A stretch of 64,000 nucleotides of DNA, taken from contig CM057346.1 of NCBI GenBank assembly GCA_030015575.1, positions 558,192,315-558,256,314 on the forward strand. The letters are read 5' to 3'. The position numbers and the translations under genes are program-made. This DNA comes from Agapanthus africanus. Lineage: Eukaryota > Streptophyta > Magnoliopsida > Asparagales > Amaryllidaceae. The notes under the pieces are model-generated. The model was not told where the DNA came from. It worked only from the letters and a program-made list of their open reading frames with translations, and did not search any database. Below are positions 32,261 through 40,212 of this stretch, piece after piece (position 1 is the first letter of the stretch; every line of letters starts with the position of its first letter).

Positions 32261-32358
32261 AGTGCAAGGAATTTTTCAATAAGACAGGAGGCATCTGATC
32301 AATTTTAAGATCAAATAACAAATTTATGTTCTTCAAAGGAGGCTTTTTCCTCAAGATC

Positions 32359-33279
32359 CAAGAACAAAAGTTCTTGTTTTTATAAAAGGCTCTGCCTTTA
32401 TAGATCAAAAGATCTGTGAATGAAGTAAAATCCTTCTTTTAGTCTTTTTATGATTAGATGTTTTTTATCTTTTCTTTTCTCTATTAAAGACCTCGTCTTT
32501 TTTTTAGATCTCTGATCTTTTTAGAAGATGGTTCTTCTTTTTACGAGATGGTTTCATCTCTAATATTCAAGAACATAGTTCTTTTTACCTTGAAGATGAA
32601 GAAAAATCTTCGTCTTTTTTTAAGAGCTTTCTCTTCTTTCGCAGAGGGTTTTTCTCTCTCTTTTCTGTATATCCTCGAGACTTGAAGTCTAGGGGCCTTT
32701 ATATAGGGCCAAATGATTTATTAAATCAGTTTTGGGAGATCTTTCTCTGATTGATTTAGAATATTTCCCACCGTTGGATCTTTGATCCTAAGGCTTCTGT
32801 TTTACAGAAGATAATTTTCTTGTTTTAATAAGACTGAAAAATCTTTCCATAACAGAATTTTAGTTCTGATTAATTAATAATTTATTATTATTAGATCTTT
32901 TGATCTGACGGTGGAGAATTTTTAATTCCAGCGCTGGCGCACCTTGTGCTAGCGCACCTAAGTTCGACACGTGGTGTGCAGCGCAGAGCGCAGCGCGCCT
33001 GCGCTAGCGCACCTATGTTTGACACGCGGCACGCAGCGCAGAGCGCAACGCAACTGCGCTAGCGCACCTGTGTTTGACACGCGGCGCGCAGCGCGCAGAA
33101 TCTGAAGCGTTGCTTCAATTTAAATTTTGAATTTTGAAACAGAGCTTTGCTCTGATTGGGGGGAAAGGAAGCGTCGCTTCATTCCATATCTTGGAACTTG
33201 AACAGAGCTTTGCTCTGATTAGGGGAAGCAGAAGCATCACTTCATTTCAAACCTTGGAATTTGAACAGAGCTTTGCTCT
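32359..33279 (-). repeat. Chain of non-homologous mini-hairpins in the C 3' LTR
   Basis: Consecutive perfect short inverted repeats with 1-6-nt loops: CAAGAAC-AAAA-GTTCTTG (32359), AAAGGC-TCT-GCCTTT (32385), AGATC-AAAA-GATCT (32402), GAGATG-GTTT-CATCTC (32545), AAGAAC-ATA-GTTCTT (32569), AAGAG-CTTT-CTCTT (32622), AGACTT-G-AAGTCT (32678), GGATC-TTT-GATCC (32776), CTTCTGT-TTT-ACAGAAG (32794), CAGAA-TTTTAG-TTCTG (32853), AGATC-TTTT-GATCT (32893), GAATT-TTT-AATTC (32916), CAGAGC-TTT-GCTCTG (33140, 33203, 33264), GAAGCG-T-CGCTTC (33168). Arms differ from unit to unit. Confidence 0.88.
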
Positions 33280-33292
33280 GATTGGGGAAACA

Positions 33293-33310
33293 AATGCCCC
33301 CCCCACCGTT
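33293..33310 (-). promoter_or_regulatory. Element C polypurine tract
   Basis: Minus strand CGGTGGGGGGGGCATT directly before the TGTTTCCCC start of the 3' LTR. The same place in D (60679-60691) reads GGTAGGGGCATT. Confidence 0.75.
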
Positions 33311-33395
33311 GCGCTTCGTGGTCCACACGTGAGTGCAGCGGTAGCAACATCTGGGCCTTTGGATCAGCTCAGAAGTTGAAGAGGCGTCTTAGCGC

Positions 33396-33406
33396 CTATA
33401 AATAGG
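33396..33406 (+). promoter_or_regulatory. TATA box of the element C antisense cassette
   Basis: CTATAAATAGG on the + strand, opposite to gag-pol, between polypurine tract and antisense ORF. The identical box is at 60781-60791 in D, preceded in both by ACCGTTG and CACGTG-like blocks. A strong match to the plant TATA consensus. Confidence 0.75.
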
Positions 33407-33960
33407 ACCTTTGGTCCTCAGATGATTATCATCTTCTTTTCTGAGAATTTTTATTCAGATAGCAGCTCTTTCATTTAAGAACTTCATAAAAGTAAATATT
33501 TTTTTCAAACTTAGGTAAAAATTTTAATAAATTTTAATGAGTTAGGGTTTTATCCATTAACAGAGCCTTCCTTTTAATAGATCTTTGATTTACAGAATAC
33601 CCATTTAGGGTTTCACTAGTAGAGCTTTGCTCCATGGATCTTTGATTTAAAAAGAACCCTTTTGGGTTTCCATTAATAGAGCTTCGCTCTCCAAAAGGAT
33701 TTTACTCATGATTTCTTAATTCATTAATGGAGTTTTGCTCCTTTCAAATCATGTAGAAGAACTCTTAAGAGTTTTTCTTGGATCTTGAAGATTAAAAATG
33801 GAATTTTATCTTTAATGAATTATATCATCTTCTCAGAGCAAAGCTCTCAATGTTCTCGGGGAATTTCTTTAAATTCCCCTCATAATTGATTTTGATAGGT
33901 GACACTCCTGTCTGCAGAGCATTGCTCTCGAGGAGTTTAACTCTCTGTGCCTGTTTTTAA
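33404..33960 (+). repeat. Mini-hairpin chain in the leader of the C antisense gene
   Basis: Continues the LTR pattern outside the LTR: AGGACC-TTT-GGTCCT (33404), GATGA-TTA-TCATC (33421), AGAG-CTTCG-CTCT (about 33,679), AGAGC-AAA-GCTCT (33835), GGGGAATTT-CTTT-AAATTCCCC (33858), and GAGTTTAACTC (about 33,933). Confidence 0.8.
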
Positions 33961-34013
33961 TAAGAATTCGCTTAATTAGTCTGTCCGCTAATTTTGTTGA
34001 TTTTCTTTTTCAG
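33515..34013 (+). other. Predicted 5'-leader intron of the C antisense gene
   Basis: Donor ACTTAG|GTAAAAATT (33515), branch-like CGCTAAT (33986-33992), acceptor TGATTTTCTTTTTCAG|G (34013). The start of the ORF follows 6 bp later. Element D has the same acceptor architecture just before its ORF (63592). The donor choice is tentative. Confidence 0.55.
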
Positions 34014-34018
34014 GAGTA

Positions 34019-34510
34019 ATAGACGCTCACATGTATGATCTCGACGAGATTATCTCCTACGGAGACATCCGCTCACTCGGCCGTTCTCAGAATCGAGAAT
34101 TCACAAACGCCGAGTGTGCCGAAATTATGAACCGCTTTGGCTCATACAATGGTTGACTGCTTTCTCGACGCTCCTCTCTCCTGAAGCTTATTGTGGGTGC
34201 AATCTGGGAAGCGCTTCCTCTATTCTGTACCGGCGTGCCGCTTAGGGCAATGGATGCCGCCGAGGATAAGGTGCATTCGGTGTATCTGATGAGCCTAATC
34301 AAGAAGAGAAGGCGAGACAATTTTATCGATCTCCTGCATCAGGCTTTTCAACAGTCGGCCATAGTTGCTGCCTATCGTTGGGTGGAGGATATCCGTGGGG
34401 ATCCCGACGCTAGTGATCGTGAAAGAAAGCATACTAGGATGGTTCGAAATGCCTAGAAGATTCTGGACAAAGTCACTTTTGAGTTCCTCAATCCATGCCC
34501 CGGATCTGAG
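34019..34510 (+). pseudogene. Unrecognised antisense protein gene of element C (homologue in D)
   Basis: About 160 codons on the strand opposite to gag-pol. Position 34019 is ATA where D has ATG; the next ATG is 34031 (MYDLDEIISYGDIRS). Two in-frame stops (after FGSYNG at about 34,154 and after RMVRNA at about 34,456) break it, but similarity to the D protein at 63598 spans both sides: EFTNAECAEIM/EFTDAQCAEVM, GAIWEALP/GSIWEALP, DAAEDKVH/DDAEDKVH, GDPDAS/GDPDAC. The protein looks soluble, charged and helical; I recognise no family. TATA box, leader and predicted intron precede it, suggesting an independent transcription unit. Confidence 0.7.
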
Positions 34511-34845
34511 GTTCTGCCATTGTAATTGTTTGGATAATGTTTTTGTTTACTGCTTTCATAATTGTAAGAACTTTTTCGCAGTATGAATGGCAAGTTTCTC
34601 ATTTCAGCTTGTTTTATTTTACATACTAAACCTTTTGCGTATGAATGAACGGGTATGCCTTGAACGCTTAATTAAATGTGAATCAAATGTTCTCCTTGTC
34701 GCTTTCTTTTCCTTGCTGTGTTGCTGCCATATGATTTTAGCAAGTGCGGTCTGTAGATAGTATATGGCTGTCAATCTTGTGCTCTTTGTAAGGTAGTGAT
34801 GGCTTAGAAAACAGGGTTAGGATCTGTTACCTAAGACTTTTCAAC
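34511..34845 (+). other. AT-rich stretch after the C antisense gene
   Basis: No ORF or repeat that I can support; probably the 3' end of the antisense transcript. Its last part (from about 34,790, GTGATGGCTTAGAAAACAGGG) begins a module repeated at about 36,748 and 37,108. Confidence 0.5.
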
Positions 34846-35020
34846 TTTATGAGCCATGAGGGTCTCATAAAGAATTTTCTCCCAACCAGTCGAGAGAATC
34901 CCGTAGGTGTAATTTCTCCTTAAGAATCGTGAGGATTCCTAAGTGTGTTTTCTCTTGAAAGTCGTAAGGATCTCACAAGAGAATTTACTCCCTTATGAGT
35001 CGTGGGGACCCGCAAGTGAT
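34846..35020. repeat. Constant-loop/variable-stem hairpin array, cluster 1
   Basis: Units of about 40 bp with a 10-nt centre like YCGTGAGGRT flanked by different complementary arms: TTTATGAG (34846-34853) / CTCATAAA (34864-34871) is perfect; CTTAAGA (34919) / TCCTAAG (34937) is 6 of 7. Further units end with CTCACAAG and CCGCAAG. Homologous clusters are at 36,803-36,975 and 37,150-37,325. Confidence 0.8.
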
Positions 35021-35139
35021 GGATGAAGTTGTCCTTATCCGCATTTCACAGAGTCAGGGGTTGCTCTGGATGATTCCCACGGGTTCACTGCCGTGTTCTG
35101 CGAGGACCAGGCTCAGCTCTGGACGTTCTCCAGGATACC

Positions 35140-35430
35140 GTAGTTTAAAGACATCGCGGTTGAGGTTAAGGACATCATAGTCCGTGGATTTAAGGAACCC
35201 ACAGTCCGTTGTTAGTTTTAAGACATCACGGTCGAGGTTAAGGACATCATAGTCCATGAGTTTAAGGACCTCACAGTCCAATGTTAGTTTTAAGACATCA
35301 CGGTCGAGGTTAAGGACATCATAGTCCATGGGCTTAAGGACCCCACAGTCCGATGTTAGTTTTAAGACATCACGGTCGAGGTTAAGGACATCATAGTTCG
35401 TGAGTTTAAGGACCTCACAGTCCAATTTTT
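35140..35430. repeat. 72-bp tandem repeats (three 24-bp subunits) in C 3' region
   Basis: Four copies of about 72 bp made of TTAAGACATCACGGTCGAGG, TTAAGGACATCATAGTCCAT and TTAAGGACCTCACAGTCCAA types. Same 24-bp family as inside the LTRs (31310, 47820). The period is a multiple of three, so an artificial repetitive frame (DYDVLNLDRDVLKLT) is open on the minus strand. Confidence 0.88.
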
Positions 35431-36107
35431 GCTCTGGATGCTTCCCACGGGTTCACTGCCGTGTTCGGAGAGGACCAGGCTCCGCTCTGGATGCTTCACA
35501 CGGGTTCACTGCCGTGCTCTGCGAGCACCAGGATCCGCTCTGGACGTTTTCCACGGGGTCAGAAGTGACATAATCCGCGTTCCACGTAGCCAGGAATTTT
35601 GCTCTGGATGCTTCCCACGGGTTCACTGCCGTGTTCGGCGAGGACCAGGTTCTGCTCTGGATGCTTCACACGGGGTCATTGTCGTGCTCTGCGAGGACCA
35701 GGATCCGCTCTGGACGTTTTCCACGGGGTCAGGAGTGACATAATCCGCGTTCCACGTGACCAGGAATTTTGCTCTGGATGCTTCCCACGGGTTCACAGCC
35801 GTGTTCGGTGAGGACCAGGCTCCGCTCTGGATGCTTCACACGGGTTCACTGCCGTGCTCTGTGAGGACCAAGATCCGCTCTGGACGTTTTCCACGGGGTC
35901 AGGAGTGACATAATCCGTGTTCCACATGACCGGGAATTTTGCTCTGGATGCTTCCTACGGGTTCACTGCCGTGTTCAGCGAGGACCAGGCTCCGCTCTGG
36001 ATGCTTCACACGGGGTCATTGCCGTGCTCTGCGAGGACCAGGATCCGCTCTGGACGCTTTCCACAGGGTCAGGTGTGACATAATCCGTGTTCTACGTGAC
36101 CAGGAAT
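35431..36107. repeat. 170-bp higher-order tandem repeat, four copies
   Basis: Copies start at 35431, 35601, 35771 and 35941 (exactly 170 bp apart). Each is built of three diverged subunits starting GCTCTGGA (53, 53 and 64 bp). The first two contain CACGG...CCGTG arms. A broken fragment of the same family is at 35,063-35,140. Each copy ends with ACATAATCCGYGTTCYACRT. Confidence 0.92.
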
Positions 36108-36394
36108 GGTTGAATTCATCCGCATTTCACGGGGTCGGGGTTTGACCGTCGGTCATCTATGTACCGCCGAGTCATGGAAGTGGGAGTTGCCACTGTTCCA
36201 CTTTGCTTGATGTTGTGTTTGTCGTAATGAAATGGATGTTGAGATGATCTCCAGGCCATCTGTGAACCGTTGAGATTTGGCTTCTTTTTCTGATGAAACC
36301 TGGGGAGGAAAGGCATGATTCCTTCTTTGTTTGCGCCCCTAGATTGTATACAGAGATTGATGTGATATCACCTGTAGGGCATAAATTTCATTTT

Positions 36395-36665
36395 TTTTTA
36401 TTTCTTTCCGCGATGCTCTATCATTTCAGCTTTTATACCGCGAAGGTCGCGATTGCCCAATCATTTCAGCTATTTTTCGCGATGCCCAATCATTTCGGCT
36501 ATTTGTTTTATTTTTACTCGCTGCTTTTTATTGCGAGTTGCCCAATCATTTCGGCTATTTCGCATGCATACATTTTTACTTGCTGATTTTGTTTGCAAAT
36601 TGCCCCATCATTTCGGCTATTTCGTATGCATGTGTGGCTTGCTGGCTTTTCGCTGCAAGCTCGGA
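36395..36665. repeat. Imperfect repeats with CCCAATCATTTCGGCTATTT
   Basis: Five copies of CCAATCATTTC(A/G)GCTATTT or close variants at irregular 35-70-bp spacing, with GCGATG / GCGAG type arms between them. Confidence 0.75.
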
Positions 36666-36804
36666 ATTAGACACCGATTTCGGCATCAGCACCGCTACTA
36701 CTGGGATATTGCCAGGAGCGAATCATCATTTGCCTCTGTCGATATTGAACAAAGGTGGCTTAGTAGACAGGGTTAGGGTTCTGTCGACTAAGGCTTTTGA
36801 CTTC

Positions 36805-36975
36805 ATGAGCCGTAAGGGTCTCATAAAGGTATTTCTCCCTGCGAGTCGTGAGGATCTCGTTGGTGTGTTTTCTCCTTAGGAGTCGTGAGAATTCCTAAGT
36901 GTATGATCTCTTATAAGTCATAAGGATCTTACAAGAGTGTTTTCTCCTTATAAATCGAGAGGACTTACAAGGGCA
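36805..36975. repeat. Constant-loop/variable-stem hairpin array, cluster 2
   Basis: CTTAGGA (36875-36881) and TCCTAAG (36893-36899) are perfect arms around TCGTGAGAAT; CATGAG/CTCATA around CCGTAAGGGT; CGAG/CTCG around TCGTGAGGAT; CTTATAAG/CTTACAAG around TCATAAGGAT. Confidence 0.8.
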
Positions 36976-37035
36976 GTTTATCGTGCAGACATATCCCTAG
37001 CCATGGATGGGACCTTGTTAGGGAAATGTTTATTC

Positions 37036-37090
37036 GTGCCCGTGGATTGTATACAAGGGTCAGCGTTGAGCCGCCTGTAGGGCAGTATTG
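37036..37090. repeat. LTR-derived module inside C 3' region
   Basis: GCCCGTGGATTGTATACAAG ... CCTGTAGGGC copies the LTR block at 31,076-31,125 (GCCCGTGGATTGTATACGGA ... CCCGTAGGGCG). Another copy is at 36,331-36,383. Confidence 0.75.
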
Positions 37091-37149
37091 GAGGTTGCGG
37101 GGGCTGCTTAAGAACAGGTTCAGATCCCTGTAGCTTAAGACTTTCAAAT

Positions 37150-37325
37150 CTTATGAGCCGTGAGGGTCCCATAAGAGGGTTCTCCTTACGAGTCGTGAGG
37201 ATCTCGCAAGTGTAATTTCTCCTCAGGAATCGTGAGGATCCCCAAGTGTGTTGCTCCCTTGTGAGTCGTAAGGATCTCACGCAGGTGGTTTCTCTTTACA
37301 AAGTCGAGAGGACCTTGCAAGTGTC
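37150..37325. repeat. Constant-loop/variable-stem hairpin array, cluster 3
   Basis: CTTATGAG (37150-37157) / CCCATAAG (37168-37175); CTTACGAG (37185-37192) / CTCGCAAG (37203-37210); GTGAG (37261) / CTCAC (37276); centres are CCGTGAGGGT, TCGTGAGGAT and TCGTAAGGAT. Confidence 0.82.
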
Positions 37326-37329
37326 TTTT

Positions 37330-37600
37330 AACGAGATTGCGCCCTTTCGGGTTTTCACAAAACTCGCCGGCAGCCCTGCTGTTTTTACTCACGGAGCCCT
37401 TTCGGATTTCCATCCGTGCCCTTCTTGCTTGTGGACATACCGTTTTTTTTCTTCTTTTTTTTATTCTAATGAGGTTGCGTCCTTTCGGGTTTTCACAGGA
37501 CTCGTCGGTAGCCCTGCTGTTTTTACTCACGGAGCCCTTTCGGGTTTTCATCCGTGCCCATTTTGCTTATGGACATACCGTTTTTTTTATTCTTTTTTTT
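37330..37600. repeat. Two ~140-bp direct repeats
   Basis: The block with CCTTTCGGGTTTTCACA, GCAGCCCTGCTGTTTTTACT, CACGGAGCCCTTTCGG and GGACATACCGTTTTTTTT occurs twice, starting at about 37,332 and 37,474. Confidence 0.85.
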
Positions 37601-37639
37601 GTATCAGCTTTGGGATGCTGCAATCCACCGTAGTTTATC

Positions 37640-37800
37640 GACATCTCAGTGAACGGCTAGTTTTAGGACATAGTAGTCCATTGTTAGTTTAAAGACGTTT
37701 CGGTCCGCTGTTAGTTTAAGGACGTTTCGGTCTGCTGTTAGTCTAAAGACGTTTCGGTCCACCGATAGTTTAAGGACGTTTCGGTCCGCCGTAAAAGAAG
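37640..37800. repeat. 27-bp tandem repeats next to pol 3' end
   Basis: Four to five copies of TTAGTTTAAAGACGTTTCGG followed by TCCGCTG, related to the 24-bp family elsewhere in C. Confidence 0.85.
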
Positions 37801-37887
37801 CCGGTTACTACTTACAGAGTTTAGGCTTAGGAAGATAGCGAGCGGACATAGTCGTCGTCGTCTATCGTTGACCTAGGCCATGACTCG

Positions 37888-38346
37888 TCAAGCGTAGTAT
37901 TTCTTTAGGAAGCGACCATTTATTGGTCTGAAGAGCCTTTCGCCATGCATGTCCATGAGTAGATAGGCTCTACCCTGGTAGACCTTGTCTATGATATATG
38001 GGCCTTCATAGTTCGGCTCGAATTTTCCCCGCTTGGCGCGATTAGGGATCATAGGTCTTTTAACCACTAGCACGAGTTTGCCTTGGCAGAATACTCTCGG
38101 CTTAGTCAATCTCTCGTATGAGCGCGTCATCTTTGCTTTATAAGCCTTCAGATTTTGTTGTGCCATGAGCCGGGTTTCATCAAGGGCATCGAGCTCCTCA
38201 AGCCAAAGGTGAGCGTTTTCTTCGTCCGTTAGCTCATAGTGAACTGCCACTCGTAGGGAGGGTAGCTCTATCTCGAGGGGGAGTACTGCTTCTGTACCGA
38301 ATACCAATGCGTACGGCGTTGTGCTCGTGGCTGTTTTGAACGTCGT
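37888..38346 (-). pseudogene. Element C integrase C-terminus
   Basis: In frame with the upstream integrase but separated by TGA 38347-38349 (context WAY*TTFKTATSTTPYALVF, where Arg is usual, so CGA to TGA fits). Contains FGTEAVLPLEIELPSLR, ENAHLWLEELDALDETR, GKLVLVVKRP, YEGPYIIDKVY and NGRFLKKYYA before the stop at 37888. Confidence 0.9.
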
Positions 38347-40212
38347 TCAGTACGCCCAGAGAGCTTCATGCAGTCTCTCGTGCCAGTCTTTTTTATTTTG
38401 AGACACCGTCTTCTTTACAATCTTCGTCAATGTTTTGTTAAAAGCCTCAGCCAGACCGTTAGCTCGAGGATTACAGACTGATGAGTATCTCCAGTCTATG
38501 TTGTGTCGTTGTGCGAAGCGGCTGATTTTGTGGCTTCTGTAGGCCGGCCCATTATCGGAGATAATCCGTCGTGGAGTTCCAAACCGATAAATGACGTGTG
38601 TCTTAAAGAAATGGAGGATATTCTCCGTCTTCACTTCCCTCAGCGGTACTGCTTCTGCCCATTTGGAGAAGTAATCAGTTGTAACCAAAATGAATCGATG
38701 TCCTCTGGACGATGCTGGTTTGATGTGTCCGATTATGTCGGTTCCCCACATTTCAAACGGCCAGCTAGCCACCGTCGGATGTAGTGGATTCGGATGCTGA
38801 TGGATAAAATCCCCGTGAATCTGGCACGAGTGGCATTGCTTCGCATATTCGAGGCAGTCTTGGATTATCGTGGTCCAATAATAACCCATCCGTTTGATCT
38901 TCAGCTTCATCTTCGGCCCGGCTTGGTGAGAACCACAGAGTCCGTCGTGAGTTTCTTGGACGACTCTATTTGCCTCTTCGGGTCCCAGGCATCTTAACCA
39001 CAGAGAGTCAAATGACCTCTTGTACATAGTATCATTGACGAAAGCGAAAGATAGAGCTCGCTTCATGAGTTGATGTTTTGTGGACGTGTCTTCAGATGTT
39101 CGGCGGGATTTGAAGTAGTCTATAAAGACTTCTCTCCAATCTTCAACATTTTCTTGGTCTTTTACTTGTAGAGCCATTGGCTTGGTCGTTCCCTTTTCCT
39201 CGGACGACTCCGGAAATATTTCTGCCGGTGCAAGAACCCGACGGCTTTGTACCATGATTCTTACGTCATCGAGGTTCTCATCGGCCAATTCTTTAGCAAG
39301 CTTGGCTAATGCATCCACTTTGCTATTTTCCACACGCGGTATGCTTTCTAAGGTGTAGGAAGGGATTTGGGTCAGCAGTTGCTGTACCCTCTCGCCGCAC
39401 TTTATCAATTCTGGTTTGCACGTTTGATAGTCGTCGTTTACTTGACTGACGACCAGTTGGGAATCTCCGTATATGAGGAGGTTTTCAATTCCCATGTCGA
39501 TGGAGATCTCAAGACCTACTATCAACGCTTCATACTCGGCTTCATTGTTTGTCCTCGGCTCTGTTAAGGAGAAGGCAAAGCGCATTATCCCTCTTTGTGG
39601 AGTTACGAAGATGAGGCCTACCCCTGATTTGATTATAGGGGTGTTTTGCTTGCGGTTCTTCATGGAAGATGCTCCATCAAAATAAAGTTCCCATCGGGTG
39701 CCATTACCGCCGATCGTGTCAAACGCATGCCCATCTGGCAGTTCGCAATTCAGGGGAGAATCGGCAGGTATCGGATGCTTAGCGAGGAAGTCGAGGATGG
39801 CCTGGCCTTTCACTGCCTTAAGAGGCTGATAAGTTATTGAGAACTCCATCAAAAGCAAGGCCCATTTAGCGAGACGTCCCGTTAATATGGCCTTTGACAT
39901 CAAATATTTGAGGGGATCCACTTTCGATATGAGACGGACTTCATGCGCCAATGCATAGTGTCTAAGCTTCGTTATTCCGAAGATCAGCGCCAGGCAGTGT
40001 TTTTCGATGGGAGAAAAATTGCTTTCTGCCCCCAGTAGAACTCGACTCAAATAGTAGAGGGCTCTCTCCTTCCCTTGGTCGTTTTCTTGTGCCCATAACG
40101 TGCCTAAGGAACCTTCGAGGGCGGTTGTATACAGAATGAGAGGTTTTCCCTTGACCGGAGCGGCCAGTACTGGCGGATTCTGCAGGTATTGCTTGATTTC
40201 ATCCAGTGCGCT
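38347..40212 (-). pseudogene. Element C RNase H, second RNase H and integrase core
   Basis: After TAA 40213 the frame is open to 38347. First RNase H: SRVLLGAESNFSPIEKHCLALIF-type text near 40,000. Second RNase H with complete acidic set: ELYFDGASS, NEAEYEALIVGLE, IYGDSQLVVSQV, SKVDALAKLA. Integrase zinc motif intact (ETHDGLCGSHQAG, CLEYAKQCHSCQ); core WGTDIIGH, IISDNGPAYRS, NGLAEAFNKTL gives D, D, E. The catalytic residues in this part are all present, unlike element A. Confidence 0.93.

Larger units (their letters stand above)
30754..33292 (-). repeat. Element C 3' LTR
   Basis: 2539 bp, partner 47252-49877. It contains a 24-bp-based tandem array, GCGC-palindrome clusters and a chain of mini-hairpins. 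The sense-strand TATA (CCTATATAAAGG on minus) is at 32696-32707. Confidence 0.92.

Noticed and set aside
35054-35425. 123-codon repetitive minus-strand frame (DYDVLNLDRDVLKLT)
   Set aside because: Produced by a 72-bp tandem repeat whose period is a multiple of three; no start or homologue.
35429-36145. Open frames over the 170-bp repeats
   Set aside because: 170 is not a multiple of three, so the frame changes each unit; tandem DNA, not protein. Also not a CRISPR array: units abut without unique spacers and this is a plant nuclear context.
37186-37551. 121-codon minus frame with repeated SVSKNSRA
   Set aside because: Made by the hairpin cluster and the 140-bp duplication; no independent support.
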